The notes under the pieces were generated by a model, which saw nothing but the letters and a program-made list of their open reading frames with translations, was not told the DNA's origin and did not search any database. This document shows, in pieces, positions 8,192-16,089 of a DNA stretch of 23,275 nucleotides. How positions within the stretch are numbered: the first letter of the stretch is position 1; each line of letters starts with the position of its first letter. A program made the position numbers and the translations under genes. Origin of the DNA: CBCYMI01 sp965183855 (GTDB lineage Bacteria; Pseudomonadota; Alphaproteobacteria; Caulobacterales; Maricaulaceae); assembly GCA_965183855.1 (NCBI GenBank), contig CBCYMI010000040.1, positions 1 to 23,275 of the forward strand. Reading direction: 5' to 3'.

Positions 8192-9141
8192 ACCAAAACA
8201 ATAGAGTATTTGATCAAAAACAAGATCTAGAATCTGCGATTAAAACTATTCAACAGTTTCTAGATTATTTACGTTATGAACGACATTATTCAATGCATAC
8301 TATTAATGCTTATTATCATGATCTGACTGGATTTGTAGGCTTTTTAAGCCAATATTTTGAAAAAAAAATCGTGTTACAGGATCTATTAGATGCGACACCT
8401 TCAGAATTTAGATCTTATCTTACATATCGGCGTCGCAAGGCAGAGCTTTCGGCACGTTCAATCGCAAGAACATTATCTTCACTGCGCTCTTTTTATACGT
8501 ATTTATATCAAAAAACAGGGCAGAGAAATGATAGTTTATCTTTAATCAAGGGACCTAGAGTAAAACAAAGTCTCCCACGTCCGCTTAGTGAAGACGTGGC
8601 AAGATCCATTATAACAACTTCTTTTGATATAGAACAGTCAAACTGGGTTCAAATCAGAGATATTGCTATTTTTACTCTGTTATATGGAACAGGTCTTAGA
8701 ATTTCAGAAGCGCTCTCGTTAAAAGGATGTGATTATCCATTTGATCAAAAATTAAAAGTGAGGGGCAAAGGTAACAAGTTTCGCTATGTTCCATTATTGC
8801 CTGTTATTCACCATATGATGAAGCAATATGTAGATTGGTGTCCGTATGATTTATCTTGTGCAGATCAAGCTTTATTCAAAGGGGTAAGAGGGGGCTCATT
8901 ACAAGCAAGGATTGTTCAGAGATCTATGCAGAAACTGAGAAACAGGCTTGGTTTTTCTCAAAATGTAACACCGCATGCTTTAAGACACTCTTTTGCTTCA
9001 CACCTTTTGGTAAAAGGAGCGAATTTAAGAGATATCCAGGAATTACTTGGACATGCATCTCTTTCATCAACGCAGATTTATGCTGATATTGATACAAAAA
9101 CTCTAAAAGAAGTTTATCAAAGAACACATCCTAGATCATAA
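8179..9141 (+). CDS. xerC: Site-specific tyrosine recombinase XerC
   Basis: A 320-residue tyrosine recombinase, normal length for XerC. The N-terminal core-binding domain (about 20-115) contains YLRYERHYSMHTINAYYHDL. The catalytic domain holds Arg174 (GTGLRISEAL), Lys197 (RGKGNKFRYVPL), His266 and Arg269 (PHALRHSFASHLL), His292 (LGHASLSSTQ) and nucleophile Tyr301 (QIYADI). All six catalytic positions are present, so it looks active. With XerD it resolves chromosome dimers at dif. Absence of phage- or integron-type insertions, and the DUF484 partner, favour the housekeeping XerC over a mobile integrase. The start overlaps the DUF484 stop in another frame. An AT-rich hairpin at 9192-9222 follows its stop and may end the transcript. 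Confidence 0.92.
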   Translation: MDRLNQNNRVFDQKQDLESAIKTIQQFLDYLRYERHYSMHTINAYYHDLTGFVGFLSQYFEKKIVLQDLLDATPSEFRSYLTYRRRKAELSARSIARTLSSLRSFYTYLYQKTGQRNDSLSLIKGPRVKQSLPRPLSEDVARSIITTSFDIEQSNWVQIRDIAIFTLLYGTGLRISEALSLKGCDYPFDQKLKVRGKGNKFRYVPLLPVIHHMMKQYVDWCPYDLSCADQALFKGVRGGSLQARIVQRSMQKLRNRLGFSQNVTPHALRHSFASHLLVKGANLRDIQELLGHASLSSTQIYADIDTKTLKEVYQRTHPRS

Positions 9142-9191
9142 ATATCTCAAGCATTTATATTTATTTTGTTTACGTAGAGCGATCATATTAA

Positions 9192-9222
9192 TTTTTATCA
9201 AAATCTATTTTTTTGATAAAAA
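9192..9222. terminator. Perfect 12-bp inverted repeat downstream of xerC
   Basis: TTTTTATCAAAA (9192-9203) and TTTTGATAAAAA (9211-9222) are perfectly complementary across a 7-base loop. It lies 50 bp after the xerC stop and has A/T runs on both outer sides, so it could act in both directions, between convergent xerC and the DUF465 gene. Only one G-C pair lies in each arm, so the stem is weak; a protein-binding palindrome is an alternative. Confidence 0.45.
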
Positions 9223-9270
9223 CATGAGTGATATCCAAGATATAAAAATAAGTTCTTATCAAAATATTTT

Positions 9271-9283
9271 TGTCAAATTGACA
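9271..9283. promoter_or_regulatory. 13-bp perfect palindrome, possible operator
   Basis: TGTCAA-A-TTGACA is a perfect 6-1-6 dyad. Spacing of one base rules out an RNA hairpin, so if it means anything it is a DNA-binding site. No promoter or adjacent start codon clearly goes with it. Confidence 0.25.
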
Positions 9284-9581
9284 CTTGAAATATGATTTAA
9301 AAGAAACAGATTTTTGGAATTTTATTTTTTAAGAAAAATAGTGGTTTTTGGAGTTCTTGAAGCTATTTTTAGACCATTTAATCCAAAAATTCTGAATGAC
9401 AAATATCTGACGTGCTAGTTAAGATCTAATTTCTGTATTGTGATAAATAGAGCATTCAATCTAGCTAGCTAAACCAAGCTTGTATGGACAAATAAGGAAT
9501 CATTAGATAAGTTTACTTTAAGTTTTATTTGATTTTTAGTATCTGGCCTATACTTAATTTACGAAAGCTCGCATCAGATAA

Positions 9582-9603
9582 GAGCTCTTAATTTTTATGC
9601 AAT
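9582..9603. repeat. 22-bp direct repeat, copy 1
   Basis: Begins GAGCTCTTAATTTTTATGCA and is identical over 22 bases to 9648-9669, 66 bp away. On the minus strand it reads as the last two codons and stop of the DUF465 gene followed by 3' sequence, so this copy looks like a duplicated gene end. Confidence 0.8.
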
Positions 9604-9647
9604 ACGATTTGATGCATACGCAGAAACGGTATACACGATGCTGATAT

Positions 9648-9669
9648 GAGCTCTTAATTTTTATGCAAT
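9648..9669. repeat. 22-bp direct repeat, copy 2 (covers the DUF465 stop codon)
   Basis: The second exact copy of the repeat at 9582. It spans the stop codon (9661-9663) and last codons of the minus-strand DUF465 gene. The flanks share only scattered bases with those of copy 1. Confidence 0.8.
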
Positions 9670-9879
9670 GACATCTGGTGTTAACCAATTTTCAATTCGT
9701 GTAATTTGATCTTTCAAGCGTAGCTTTTCTTTTTTTAGCCGAGCAATCTTAACTTGATCAATAACACCATTATCAATTAATAGCCTTATGCGCTGATCCA
9801 AAATATGGTGCTCGTTTTTTAGCTTTTCTAGTTTTTTTTGTAAAAGTGCTGTTTCTATATCTGTATCTTTACTCGTCAT
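9661..9879 (-). CDS. DUF465 (YdcH-like) small coiled-coil protein
   Basis: A small protein of 72 residues from the ATG at 9879; a TTG at 9921 would add 14 residues (MVCIKRITSLKQAG). It is mostly one charged helical hairpin: LLQKKLEKLKNEHHILDQRIRLL, a turn (IDNGVIDQ), then VKIARLKKEKLRLKDQITRIE. This pattern of two helices with an R/K-L-K-K-x-K-L-x-L-K-D-x-I stretch is diagnostic of DUF465/YdcH. The function is unknown. I prefer the ATG because the longer form is atypical for the family; AGG lies 5 bases before it. A second, divergent DUF465 gene lies at 10285-10476. The stop codon lies inside a 22-bp direct repeat. Confidence 0.72.
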   Translation of the reverse strand: MTSKDTDIETALLQKKLEKLKNEHHILDQRIRLLIDNGVIDQVKIARLKKEKLRLKDQITRIENWLTPDVIA

Positions 9880-9921
9880 TCCAGCCTGCTTTAAGCTTGT
9901 TATTCTTTTGATACAAACCAA

Positions 9922-10284
9922 AACCTAGTTTCATATTTAGCTAAATACAAAATCTGATTTCAGATATTGAAGTATAACAGAAAATTATTCATATAACAAA
10001 TCAAGATAAATCTCTGATCTGGGGTTTGATAGAGATAATGGGATATAGAAATTACGTGATATGATAAATTCTTCTTTATAATTGGATGTAAATGCATTAA
10101 ACTCTATTATTGATTTTCAGCTTTATAATTTTAAAAAATAAAGCAGATCCTGGAAATAAAATATTATCTTTATATGAAAAGTATTTGGTAAGCAAAATTT
10201 GCAATTTTTTTTATAGACATAAAAAAAACGTGTATACTAATCAGTTCCAATGCTAAATTATTTCAAATTTATGGAGGATATAAT
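9922..10284. other. Divergent intergenic region between the two DUF465 genes
   Basis: About 360 bp of AT-rich DNA that should hold both promoters. A TATACT at 10233-10238 with a weak TTTATA box 17 bases upstream could serve the rightward gene. No other gene or repeat is seen. Confidence 0.4.
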
Positions 10285-10476
10285 ATGGCGATAGAATCTC
10301 GAATTAAGGAATTAACAAACCGTCATCGAGACCTTGATAATGAAATTAATCAAGAGTTCAAAAACCCTTCCTGTGATGACCTTCATCTTGCAAATCTAAA
10401 AAAGAAAAAGCTTAAAATTAAGGAAGAAATAGAATCTCTGATAATAAAAATAGAAACAAATGTAAAAAGCATTTGA
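10285..10476 (+). CDS. DUF465 (YdcH-like) small coiled-coil protein
   Basis: A 63-residue protein with the DUF465 pattern: MAIESRIKELTNRHRDLDNEI (helix 1), a short turn with NPSCDD, then LHLANLKKKKLKIKEEIESL (helix 2). The length is typical. TGGAGGA lies 8 bases before the ATG, a good ribosome site. Its paralogue lies divergently at 9661-9879; pairs of such genes are common in acetic acid bacteria. The function is unknown. The last residues (IIKIETNVKSI) extend slightly past the domain. Confidence 0.8.
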   Translation: MAIESRIKELTNRHRDLDNEINQEFKNPSCDDLHLANLKKKKLKIKEEIESLIIKIETNVKSI

Positions 10477-11625
10477 TATTTCAAAATAGAATTATTAACG
10501 ATCTAATTCTTAAATAATATTTTTTTATAATCATTAATCTTAAAGAAATATAGAATTTATTTTAAAGATAAAATTGAATGGTATGACTTGGAAAGTCAAA
10601 TACGAAATGTTTGATTTTAAATTGATATTAATGATTGTTTTTCCATATAAAACTTATTTGAGTATTTGTTTTTGGTTAAGATCGTCTATTATATATTATA
10701 TTTTAAAAGCGTAGCAGAACTCAATCCATAGGCAAATAAAAAATTGAGATGTTTTGAGGCTAGGCTGGTTTTTCTAGCAAACCTTTAGAGTGAAGTGTTT
10801 TCGTGCTCATATATAATTGTTTTTCGAATAGGCTCTGAGCTTCTTTCTGTTTTAAGAGAACTGTATTCAACCCTGTTTTTTATAAGGAAATAGTGTAAAA
10901 TATAGTTTTTATCTTGCAATTAATAATTATTATCACTAGGGTAGAGTCTTATAAGATTCAGTAGGTCATAACAAAGATATAAACTGGTTTCATCATAAAA
11001 GAGAGATTTTAGCTCTCCATAAATAGAAGCATGCTTTTGATTTATTTAAATGGATCTGGAAATATGAATGGCTCTTTCATAAAAGTTTCAAGTACGGGCT
11101 GAGAGTTATGTATTTGACTATGGTATTATATTCGCAACTTATTTAACAAATATGAGAGTGTTCGCTTTGTCTTTGATTAAGGTATGGAATGCTGAGTTTT
11201 GGTTTTAATGAGTATTGTGAGGAGGCAGTGATATCTGTTGTTCATATATTCTTATTTTTTTAAGGAGGAAAGGCATTGTTAACAAGACCAAAACTCTGGA
11301 GAAACAAACGGTTTAATAAGAAGGCATTTCATTATATTTAAGATGATTTTAAAGAAAGATTTTATAAGTATTAAATCCATGTTTTAAAGATAATTTTTGA
11401 AAACCAAATAATTTCACTTCTGGATCGATCAAATGGGCAGATAGAGTGTTTATGCTATGCTAAAAGTGCATGTGGGTCAGTAGAGAAAAGGGATGTTCTA
11501 GGCGTTATTAGTATTACACCTAAGATATAAATAAGGTTTGGAAAATAGATTTTTTTAAGAAAAGAGAATCAAGGTTTAAAAAACCAGAACATATCAAAAG
11601 GCAATAAGGATTAAGGAGAATATGA
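10477..11625. other. 1.15-kb region without a recognisable gene, upstream of hemS
   Basis: All frames are closed by frequent stops and I recognise no family in short translated pieces. Base composition is less extreme than in simple spacers and several ribosome-site-like motifs occur (AAGGAGGAAAGG near 11262), which hints at one or more decayed genes. A Fur-box-like site lies at 10921-10935. In heme loci this place often holds the outer-membrane receptor gene, so a lost receptor is possible, but no receptor motif can be shown. Confidence 0.45.
10914..10942 (+). promoter_or_regulatory. Fur-box-like palindrome, possible iron-controlled promoter
   Basis: Positions 10921-10935 read TAATAATTATTATCA; on the other strand TGATAATAATTATTA, one base off the 7-1-7 Fur consensus TGATAAT-N-ATTATCA. 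A TTGCAA at 10914 lies 17 bases before TAGGGT at 10937, so the site would sit between weak -35 and -10 boxes. It is about 690 bp before hemS with no intact gene following it. In such AT-rich DNA chance matches are expected. Confidence 0.35.
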
Positions 11626-12720
11626 ATGAATTATACTGCAAATGAAGAGAAAGAGAGTTCTGTTCAGGCAATTAAAGCTCGTTATTATTTAATAAAGCAA
11701 TCAAATCCAAACATGCGTGCTCGGAATGCTGCTATGGAGTTGGGGATATCTGAAGGTGAGTTGTTAGCGGCACGAATAGGGGAAGGCGTTGTTCGTTTGA
11801 TAGATGATGCTGAAACCATTCTAAAGTCAATTATATCATTAGGCGATGTGATGGCTTTGACCCGCAATGAATTTTGTGTTCACGAGCGTAAGGGAAGATA
11901 TGATCGTCATGAGTTTTTTAAACATGGAAAGACCTTAATGGGGGTGTTTGTTAATCCAGAAATTGATCTTAGATTGTTTATGGATCATTGGAAACATGCG
12001 TTTGCAGTTACTGAACAGACACCGACAGGGTTTCATAAAAGTTTACAGTTTTTTGACAAGGCAGGGCAAGCTGTTCACAAGGTTTATTTAACAGAAAACT
12101 CAGATGAATCTGCATATAATAAATTGATTGATGATTTCAGGAATCCTCATCAGGATTTTGTCATGCAGACTGAATCCGATTTACCAACATTAGAAAGCAT
12201 GCCTGATTCTGAGATTGATTGGCAGAGAGTAAAAACAGAATGGGAAAGTTTAAAAGATATCCATGATTTTAATCCCATGCTCCGTAAATTTAAACTGGAA
12301 CGAGAGCAGGCATATAGTAAAATAGGAAAGAGGTTTGCATATCAGCTAGAACGATCTTCTGCCCGTTATTTACTAGAGATTGCAAGAGATCGAGAATGTG
12401 AAATTATGGTATTTGTTGGGAATCATGGCTGTATTCAGATCCATACAGGGCATGTTAATAGATTAGAAAAACGTGGTGTTTGGTATAATGTTCTTGATCC
12501 ACGTTTTAATTTACATTTAAGAGAAGATGGTATTGCGCGAATATGGGTTACAAAAAAACCAACCCAGGCAGGAATAGTAACGAGTCTGGAATTGTTTGAT
12601 CAATATGGCAAAAGTATTGCAAGCTTTTTGGGAAAACAGGAACCAGAAGGTCCAGAATCACAGGATTGGCGTGATATTATTGACCAATTGCCAGAAAAAG
12701 AATCTGATAAAACAAGTTAA
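11626..12720 (+). CDS. hemS: Hemin-degrading / heme-handling factor, HemS/HmuS family
   Basis: A 364-residue cytoplasmic protein of full HemS/HmuS length, made of two similar halves. The first has ARNAAMELGISEGELLAARIGEG at about 32-54 and ALTRNEFCVHERKGRYD. The second has GNHGCIQIHTGHVNRLEKRG, NVLDPRFNLHLRED and a C-terminal VTSLELFDQYGKSIASF. These are hallmark motifs of the family, which binds heme delivered by an ABC transporter and breaks it down or passes it on for iron. AAGGAG sits 7 bases before the ATG; a nearby ATG at 11622 is out of frame. hmuT follows after 297 bp with an inverted repeat between them, so the two may not be one transcript. Iron control is expected, but the only Fur-like site is far upstream. 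Confidence 0.9.
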   Translation: MNYTANEEKESSVQAIKARYYLIKQSNPNMRARNAAMELGISEGELLAARIGEGVVRLIDDAETILKSIISLGDVMALTRNEFCVHERKGRYDRHEFFKHGKTLMGVFVNPEIDLRLFMDHWKHAFAVTEQTPTGFHKSLQFFDKAGQAVHKVYLTENSDESAYNKLIDDFRNPHQDFVMQTESDLPTLESMPDSEIDWQRVKTEWESLKDIHDFNPMLRKFKLEREQAYSKIGKRFAYQLERSSARYLLEIARDRECEIMVFVGNHGCIQIHTGHVNRLEKRGVWYNVLDPRFNLHLREDGIARIWVTKKPTQAGIVTSLELFDQYGKSIASFLGKQEPEGPESQDWRDIIDQLPEKESDKTS

Positions 12721-12801
12721 AATGATGATTTATTTAACCAAGAAATTTTAATAAAAAATACTATTTAAAATTAATGCTAAGAAATTGTCCTTTGGCTATA
12801 A

Positions 12802-12846
12802 AAGACCTGATTTTTTCTTTTTACAGACTTTGATTTATCAGGTCTT
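12802..12846 (+). terminator. Inverted repeat after hemS, probable terminator
   Basis: AAGACCTGAT (12802-12811) pairs perfectly with ATCAGGTCTT (12837-12846) across a T-rich 25-base loop and is followed by GTTTTATT. The arms have four G-C pairs. The long loop is unusual, but position between hemS and hmuT fits transcript ending. Confidence 0.5.
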
Positions 12847-13017
12847 GTTTTATTCTAAAATCAATATGCTCTTTTGAATTTTGAACTGAAACAAAATTGA
12901 TGGAGTATAGATAAGAAACCAGACATGTTTGCTTATAATTGCTGATTATATAAAAAATATCGGTTTAATAAATACTATATTTAAAGCAGGTAAGTCTATA
13001 ATCCTTTAAATGGAGAA

Positions 13018-13869
13018 GTGATGAGAAATAAATGTATACTTTTTTGTCTGATGTTCTTTTTTGCGATACCTGTATACGCCAAAGCGCCAGAGCGGGTTGT
13101 GAGCATAGGTGGGGTATTAACAGAAATTGTTTATGCTTTAGAATCAGAACATGTATTGGTTGGAAGTGATACCACAAGTTATTATCCTAATGCGGCAAAA
13201 ATGCTACCCAAAATTGGCTATCAGAGAGCATTGTCTGTTGAGGGTATTTTATCTTTAACTCCTGATTTAATTTTATTAACAGAGGATGCAGGTCCCCCTT
13301 CTGTTTTAATGCAATTAAAGACACTAAAAATTCCTGTTCTGCTGCTAAAAGAAGGAAAATCAGTTGAAGACATTAAATATAATATTCAACAGATTGCCAA
13401 TATATTAGAAAAGCGACCACAAGCAGCAAAACTGATTGCAAAGATTGAGCATGATAAACAAGAATTATCTGCTCTTCTTCTAAAGCAAAAGAAAACGAAT
13501 AAGCGCGTTATGTTTATTTTATATCATGGAGGAGGCGCATCAATGGTTGCAGGCAGGAATACACCTGCAGATAGTATTATAACACTTTCAGGTGCAAAAA
13601 ATATTGTAATAGACTATGAGGGATATAAACCTTTAACGCCTGAATCTGCAATTGCATTAAAGCCTGATATTATTTTAACAGCCATGCATGGATTAAATGA
13701 ATCAGAGGATAAAAAAGTGTTATTGAATATTCCTGGCATATCCATGACGCCAGCTATAAAGAATAATCGTATTATTATGATGGATGCTTTATTATTATTA
13801 GGATTTGGTCCTCGAACGATAAAAACAGCGATTGAGCTTAATCAAGTATTTCAAGAATATGAAGATTAA
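13018..13869 (+). CDS. hmuT: Heme ABC transporter periplasmic binding protein (HmuT)
   Basis: A 283-residue periplasmic binding protein with a signal peptide (MMRNKCILFCLMFFFAIPVYA). Heme-type motifs distinguish it from cobalamin BtuF: IGYQRALSVEGILSLTPDL at about 66-84, where Tyr68 corresponds to the heme-binding tyrosine of HmuT/ShuT/PhuT; LLTEDAGPPSVLMQL; HGGGASMVAGRNTPADSI; and ALLLLGFGPRT near the end. It would carry heme to an inner-membrane permease HmuU driven by ATPase HmuV. Neither gene follows: an inactive IS1595-family element begins 5 bases after the stop. Transport must therefore use genes elsewhere or be lost. TGGAGAAG precedes the ATG. Confidence 0.88.
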   Translation: MMRNKCILFCLMFFFAIPVYAKAPERVVSIGGVLTEIVYALESEHVLVGSDTTSYYPNAAKMLPKIGYQRALSVEGILSLTPDLILLTEDAGPPSVLMQLKTLKIPVLLLKEGKSVEDIKYNIQQIANILEKRPQAAKLIAKIEHDKQELSALLLKQKKTNKRVMFILYHGGGASMVAGRNTPADSIITLSGAKNIVIDYEGYKPLTPESAIALKPDIILTAMHGLNESEDKKVLLNIPGISMTPAIKNNRIIMMDALLLLGFGPRTIKTAIELNQVFQEYED

Positions 13870-13874
13870 AACCT

Positions 13875-14547
13875 GGATCTGTTCTAAAAAACCAAGGTTT
13901 GTTACCTGGAATGGCATAAGAAAGAGCAGGTTTTAAGTAAAGCAGGACAAGATAGGTCGATAGAATAATTTGTTGCGGATATGACAGCACGTTATGCGGT
14001 CGAACGGGTTGATGTAGATCGCAAGAGATCGGATCTGTTTCTTTCAATGATTTCACGAAAGAATTTCCTTTCAAAGAGAACCAGAATCCCATCAAGGTTT
14101 CGGTGGTGAGATTAAAATGAATGAGAGATATTTTGGCAGTGCTTGCAAAGCTTAGCATGCAAGAGGTATGACAAGGAAAAATGATTGTTTTGGTTTGCTA
14201 AAGCGCAGCTGCAGGGTATATATGAAGGTGATCTATGGATATGATTCCAGTCAGGCATTCATGTCATTATTGAACGTTTATACGAAGTGCTGGCATAGGT
14301 GCCATGTGTTGGATGTAAGCGATATTAAGCCTTTTCTATATTACCCTTCAAAGCTGTTTACAGAAAAGCATACATTATATGAATGCAATTGAGAGTTCCT
14401 GGAACCAGAGCAAACAAATCTGGAGGTCATCAAAGAGCAAGGTGTTCTTGAAGGAATGTTTCCAGCGGTTTAACATCCCAAAAACACAATTGAAACAAAA
14501 CAAACATGAGCTAAATAATATATTGGTTCATTAAATGGAACAATTCC
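13875..14547 (+). mobile_element. Decayed IS1595-family insertion sequence
   Basis: A 673-bp element holding a degenerate IS1595-type transposase over almost its whole length. Possible terminal inverted repeats are GGATCTGTTCTAAAAAA at the left end and, on the other strand, GGAATTGTTCCATTTAA at the right end (11 of 17 bases equal). The outside 8-mers TAAAACCT (13867-13874) and TAAAATTT (14548-14555) match at 6 of 8, consistent with the 8-bp target duplication of this family, now eroded. The left flank contains the hmuT stop codon. The length suits the small IS1016-like members. The family call rests on the transposase; exact ends are inferred. Confidence 0.7.
13911..14533 (+). pseudogene. IS1595-family transposase, inactivated
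   Basis: Pieces in three frames match this family in order. SKAGQDRSIE then stop then FVADMTARYAVERVDVDRK (from 13936) is the helix-turn-helix start. EPESHQGFGGEIKMNERYFG contains the DDE motif normally VDESYFG, with the first catalytic Asp now Asn. MTRKNDCFGLLKRSCRVYMKVI, then HVLDVSDIK (within 14168-14392), is the core; the second Asp (usually YTDSW) is YTKCW. After a frame change, NAIESSWNQSKQIW carries the catalytic Glu, followed by LKECFQRFNIPKTQLKQ and a stop at 14531. With two catalytic residues gone, frame changes and internal stops, it cannot make a transposase. Outside its ends the 14548-14724 gap has only a short CTCAA/TTGAG hairpin. Confidence 0.82.
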
Positions 14548-14724
14548 TAAAATTTTATATAGAAATTCAACTTTGAAAACAGTCTATTTATATTTAGAAA
14601 GACCTGCCGATAAGGTTAGATTATAAGCGGAGCTTTCTTAAGTTGATTGAATAAAATAGCAAAACAGGACTCAAGTATTGAGAGCTTAATATCTAGGAGA
14701 TTTTCCTTTAGATTGGTTTTTCTA

Positions 14725-15534
14725 TTAAAACAGGATTTTATCTTGGTAGAAGTTTTTTAACGTTTGATTAAACAGGTCAGCTTCTTCTATTTGAGATAAA
14801 TGAGAACTATTTTCAAAAATAGTCAAGGTTGCATTTGGAAGTGTATCAGCCATAAACTGAGCTGCTTCTACTGGTATGGCCTGGTCTTTTTTTGCACCTG
14901 TTACCAAAACAGGGTGTTTAATCCGTTTAATTTCATCTTGGAAGGATAGTCCTTTAATGGCGTTCACACACTGAATAAAGCCTGTTTTTGATATTTTGCT
15001 AAAAACTTTCAGATTTTGATCAATGATTTTTTTATTTGCTTTTCTGAATTCGGCTGTAAAAAAACGTTCCATATAGCTTTCTCCGAGAGCGGAAACGCCT
15101 TTTGTTTTTGCTGTTTGAATGGCTTCGTTCCAAAAAGGATTATAGTCTTTGGGCATATCTGCTGAGCTATTACACAAGGCAAGGCTTAAAATTCTAGAAG
15201 GAAATTCAAGCCCAAGAGCCTGTCCAATCATTCCTCCGATAGAAACCCCTAAAAAATGAAACTCTGGAATATCCAAATGGTCTGAAAGTTTGACAATATG
15301 CTTAGCAATATTTGATAAAGTTGTGGTTTCTCTTTTTCCTCCATAATCCTTACTTTTTCCATGCCCTGGAAGTTCTGGAAGAATTAAATAAAACATTTTT
15401 GCAAGTAGATCGATTTGGTATTCATAACTTTTACGGTCTCCTCCTAATGGATGGAGTAAAAACAAGCATGGGTTCTCAGAGTATCCTATTGTTTCATAGG
15501 CCATTCCAGTATAAATACTTTCATGTTTTTCCAT
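14725..15534 (-). CDS. Alpha/beta hydrolase, 3-oxoadipate enol-lactonase-like
   Basis: A 269-residue alpha/beta hydrolase fold protein with the oxyanion motif LHPLGG (27-32), nucleophile Ser98 in GVSIGGMIGQ, acid Asp217 in GAKKDQAIP and His245 in NSSHLSQIE: a complete catalytic triad. GVSIGGMIGQALG followed by SLALCNSSA resembles PcaD, which opens 3-oxoadipate enol-lactone in aromatic breakdown, but no other pathway gene is nearby. A general esterase or haloperoxidase-like hydrolase is equally possible, so I give no symbol. There is no signal peptide, so it is cytoplasmic. AAGGAG lies 8 bases before the ATG. It is divergent from rplU. Confidence 0.82.
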   Translation of the reverse strand: MEKHESIYTGMAYETIGYSENPCLFLLHPLGGDRKSYEYQIDLLAKMFYLILPELPGHGKSKDYGGKRETTTLSNIAKHIVKLSDHLDIPEFHFLGVSIGGMIGQALGLEFPSRILSLALCNSSADMPKDYNPFWNEAIQTAKTKGVSALGESYMERFFTAEFRKANKKIIDQNLKVFSKISKTGFIQCVNAIKGLSFQDEIKRIKHPVLVTGAKKDQAIPVEAAQFMADTLPNATLTIFENSSHLSQIEEADLFNQTLKNFYQDKILF

Positions 15535-15835
15535 TTTTGGCTCCTTAATTTTTTCTAATATTCAAATATAAATTAAATGATAAATATCATAAAGAGAACA
15601 TTCAAATTTTCAAGGGCAATTCTATCTCTAAATTATACATTTTTAACCAGATTGTTAGATGATAAGAACAGGTTTTATACCTTGGAAAAATGAAGATTAT
15701 TCTTTGTTTTTCTAAACTGGGTGAGTTTAAAAATCATTTAATTTTCAAAATGAAAAATATTTGAACGATATTTAAGGTGAGTGTTATGAAGAATAAATAG
15801 ATTTTCAGGGAGGTTTTGAGATAGGCATTTTCTGA

Positions 15836-15863
15836 TTGACAGCAAAAAAAGTCTGCGTATACT
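15836..15863 (+). promoter_or_regulatory. Sigma-70-type promoter, probably for rplU-rpmA
   Basis: TTGACA (perfect -35) at 15836 and TATACT (one base off the -10 consensus) at 15858 with a 16-base spacer containing an A7 tract. It is the best promoter match I found in the window. Transcription would start near 15870, giving an rplU leader of about 260 bases. Confidence 0.65.
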
Positions 15864-15881
15864 CACTTGGCTTGTTCAGGC

Positions 15882-15919
15882 TTTCATCAATGCTATTCCT
15901 ACAGAATGTTCTGATGAAA
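15882..15919 (+). promoter_or_regulatory. Hairpin in the rplU leader
   Basis: TTTCATCA (15882-15889) pairs with TGATGAAA (15912-15919); inside, ATTC and GAAT form a second short stem. It begins about 12-15 bases after the predicted transcript start and is followed by a purine run. It may be a control element for the ribosomal protein genes, such as a binding site or a pause, but I cannot match it to a known leader. Confidence 0.4.
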
Positions 15920-16039
15920 AAAAGGGCTCAAAACAGGGATGTTTATGTTTTATACGTATGAAATAAGTCCTTGAGAAAAGAATTTATTATATATAATAGG
16001 TAAATGTAAACTTTTGTTATACATATAGAGAATATTAGG

Positions 16040-16089
16040 ATTTTGCGTATTTTAGAGTTTTGCTCATTTTAGAATTTTACGCATTTTGA
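16040..16089. repeat. 17-bp tandem repeat, three units, upstream of rplU
   Basis: Units ATTTTGCGTATTTTAGA, GTTTTGCTCATTTTAGA and ATTTTACGCATTTTGA (the last one base shorter) follow directly on each other, ending 40 bp before the rplU ATG. Confidence 0.7.

Larger units (their letters stand above)
9142..9660. other. Intergenic region between xerC and a convergent DUF465 gene
   Basis: 519 bp without a supported gene. It holds an AT hairpin (9192-9222), a 13-bp palindrome (9271-9283) and two copies of a 22-bp direct repeat, the second running into the DUF465 stop codon. The part at 9290-9560 shows nothing I recognise. Confidence 0.6.

Noticed and set aside
10685..10712. Another TATTATATATTATATTTT stretch resembling a dif core
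   Set aside because: No recognisable XerC arm; only AT richness.
13838..14158. 106-codon minus-strand frame after hmuT
   Set aside because: It is antisense to the IS1595 transposase remnant, whose plus-strand pieces match the family in order.
15312..15548. Plus-strand frame of 78 codons inside the hydrolase
   Set aside because: Shadow of the alpha/beta hydrolase, which has a complete catalytic triad and ribosome site.
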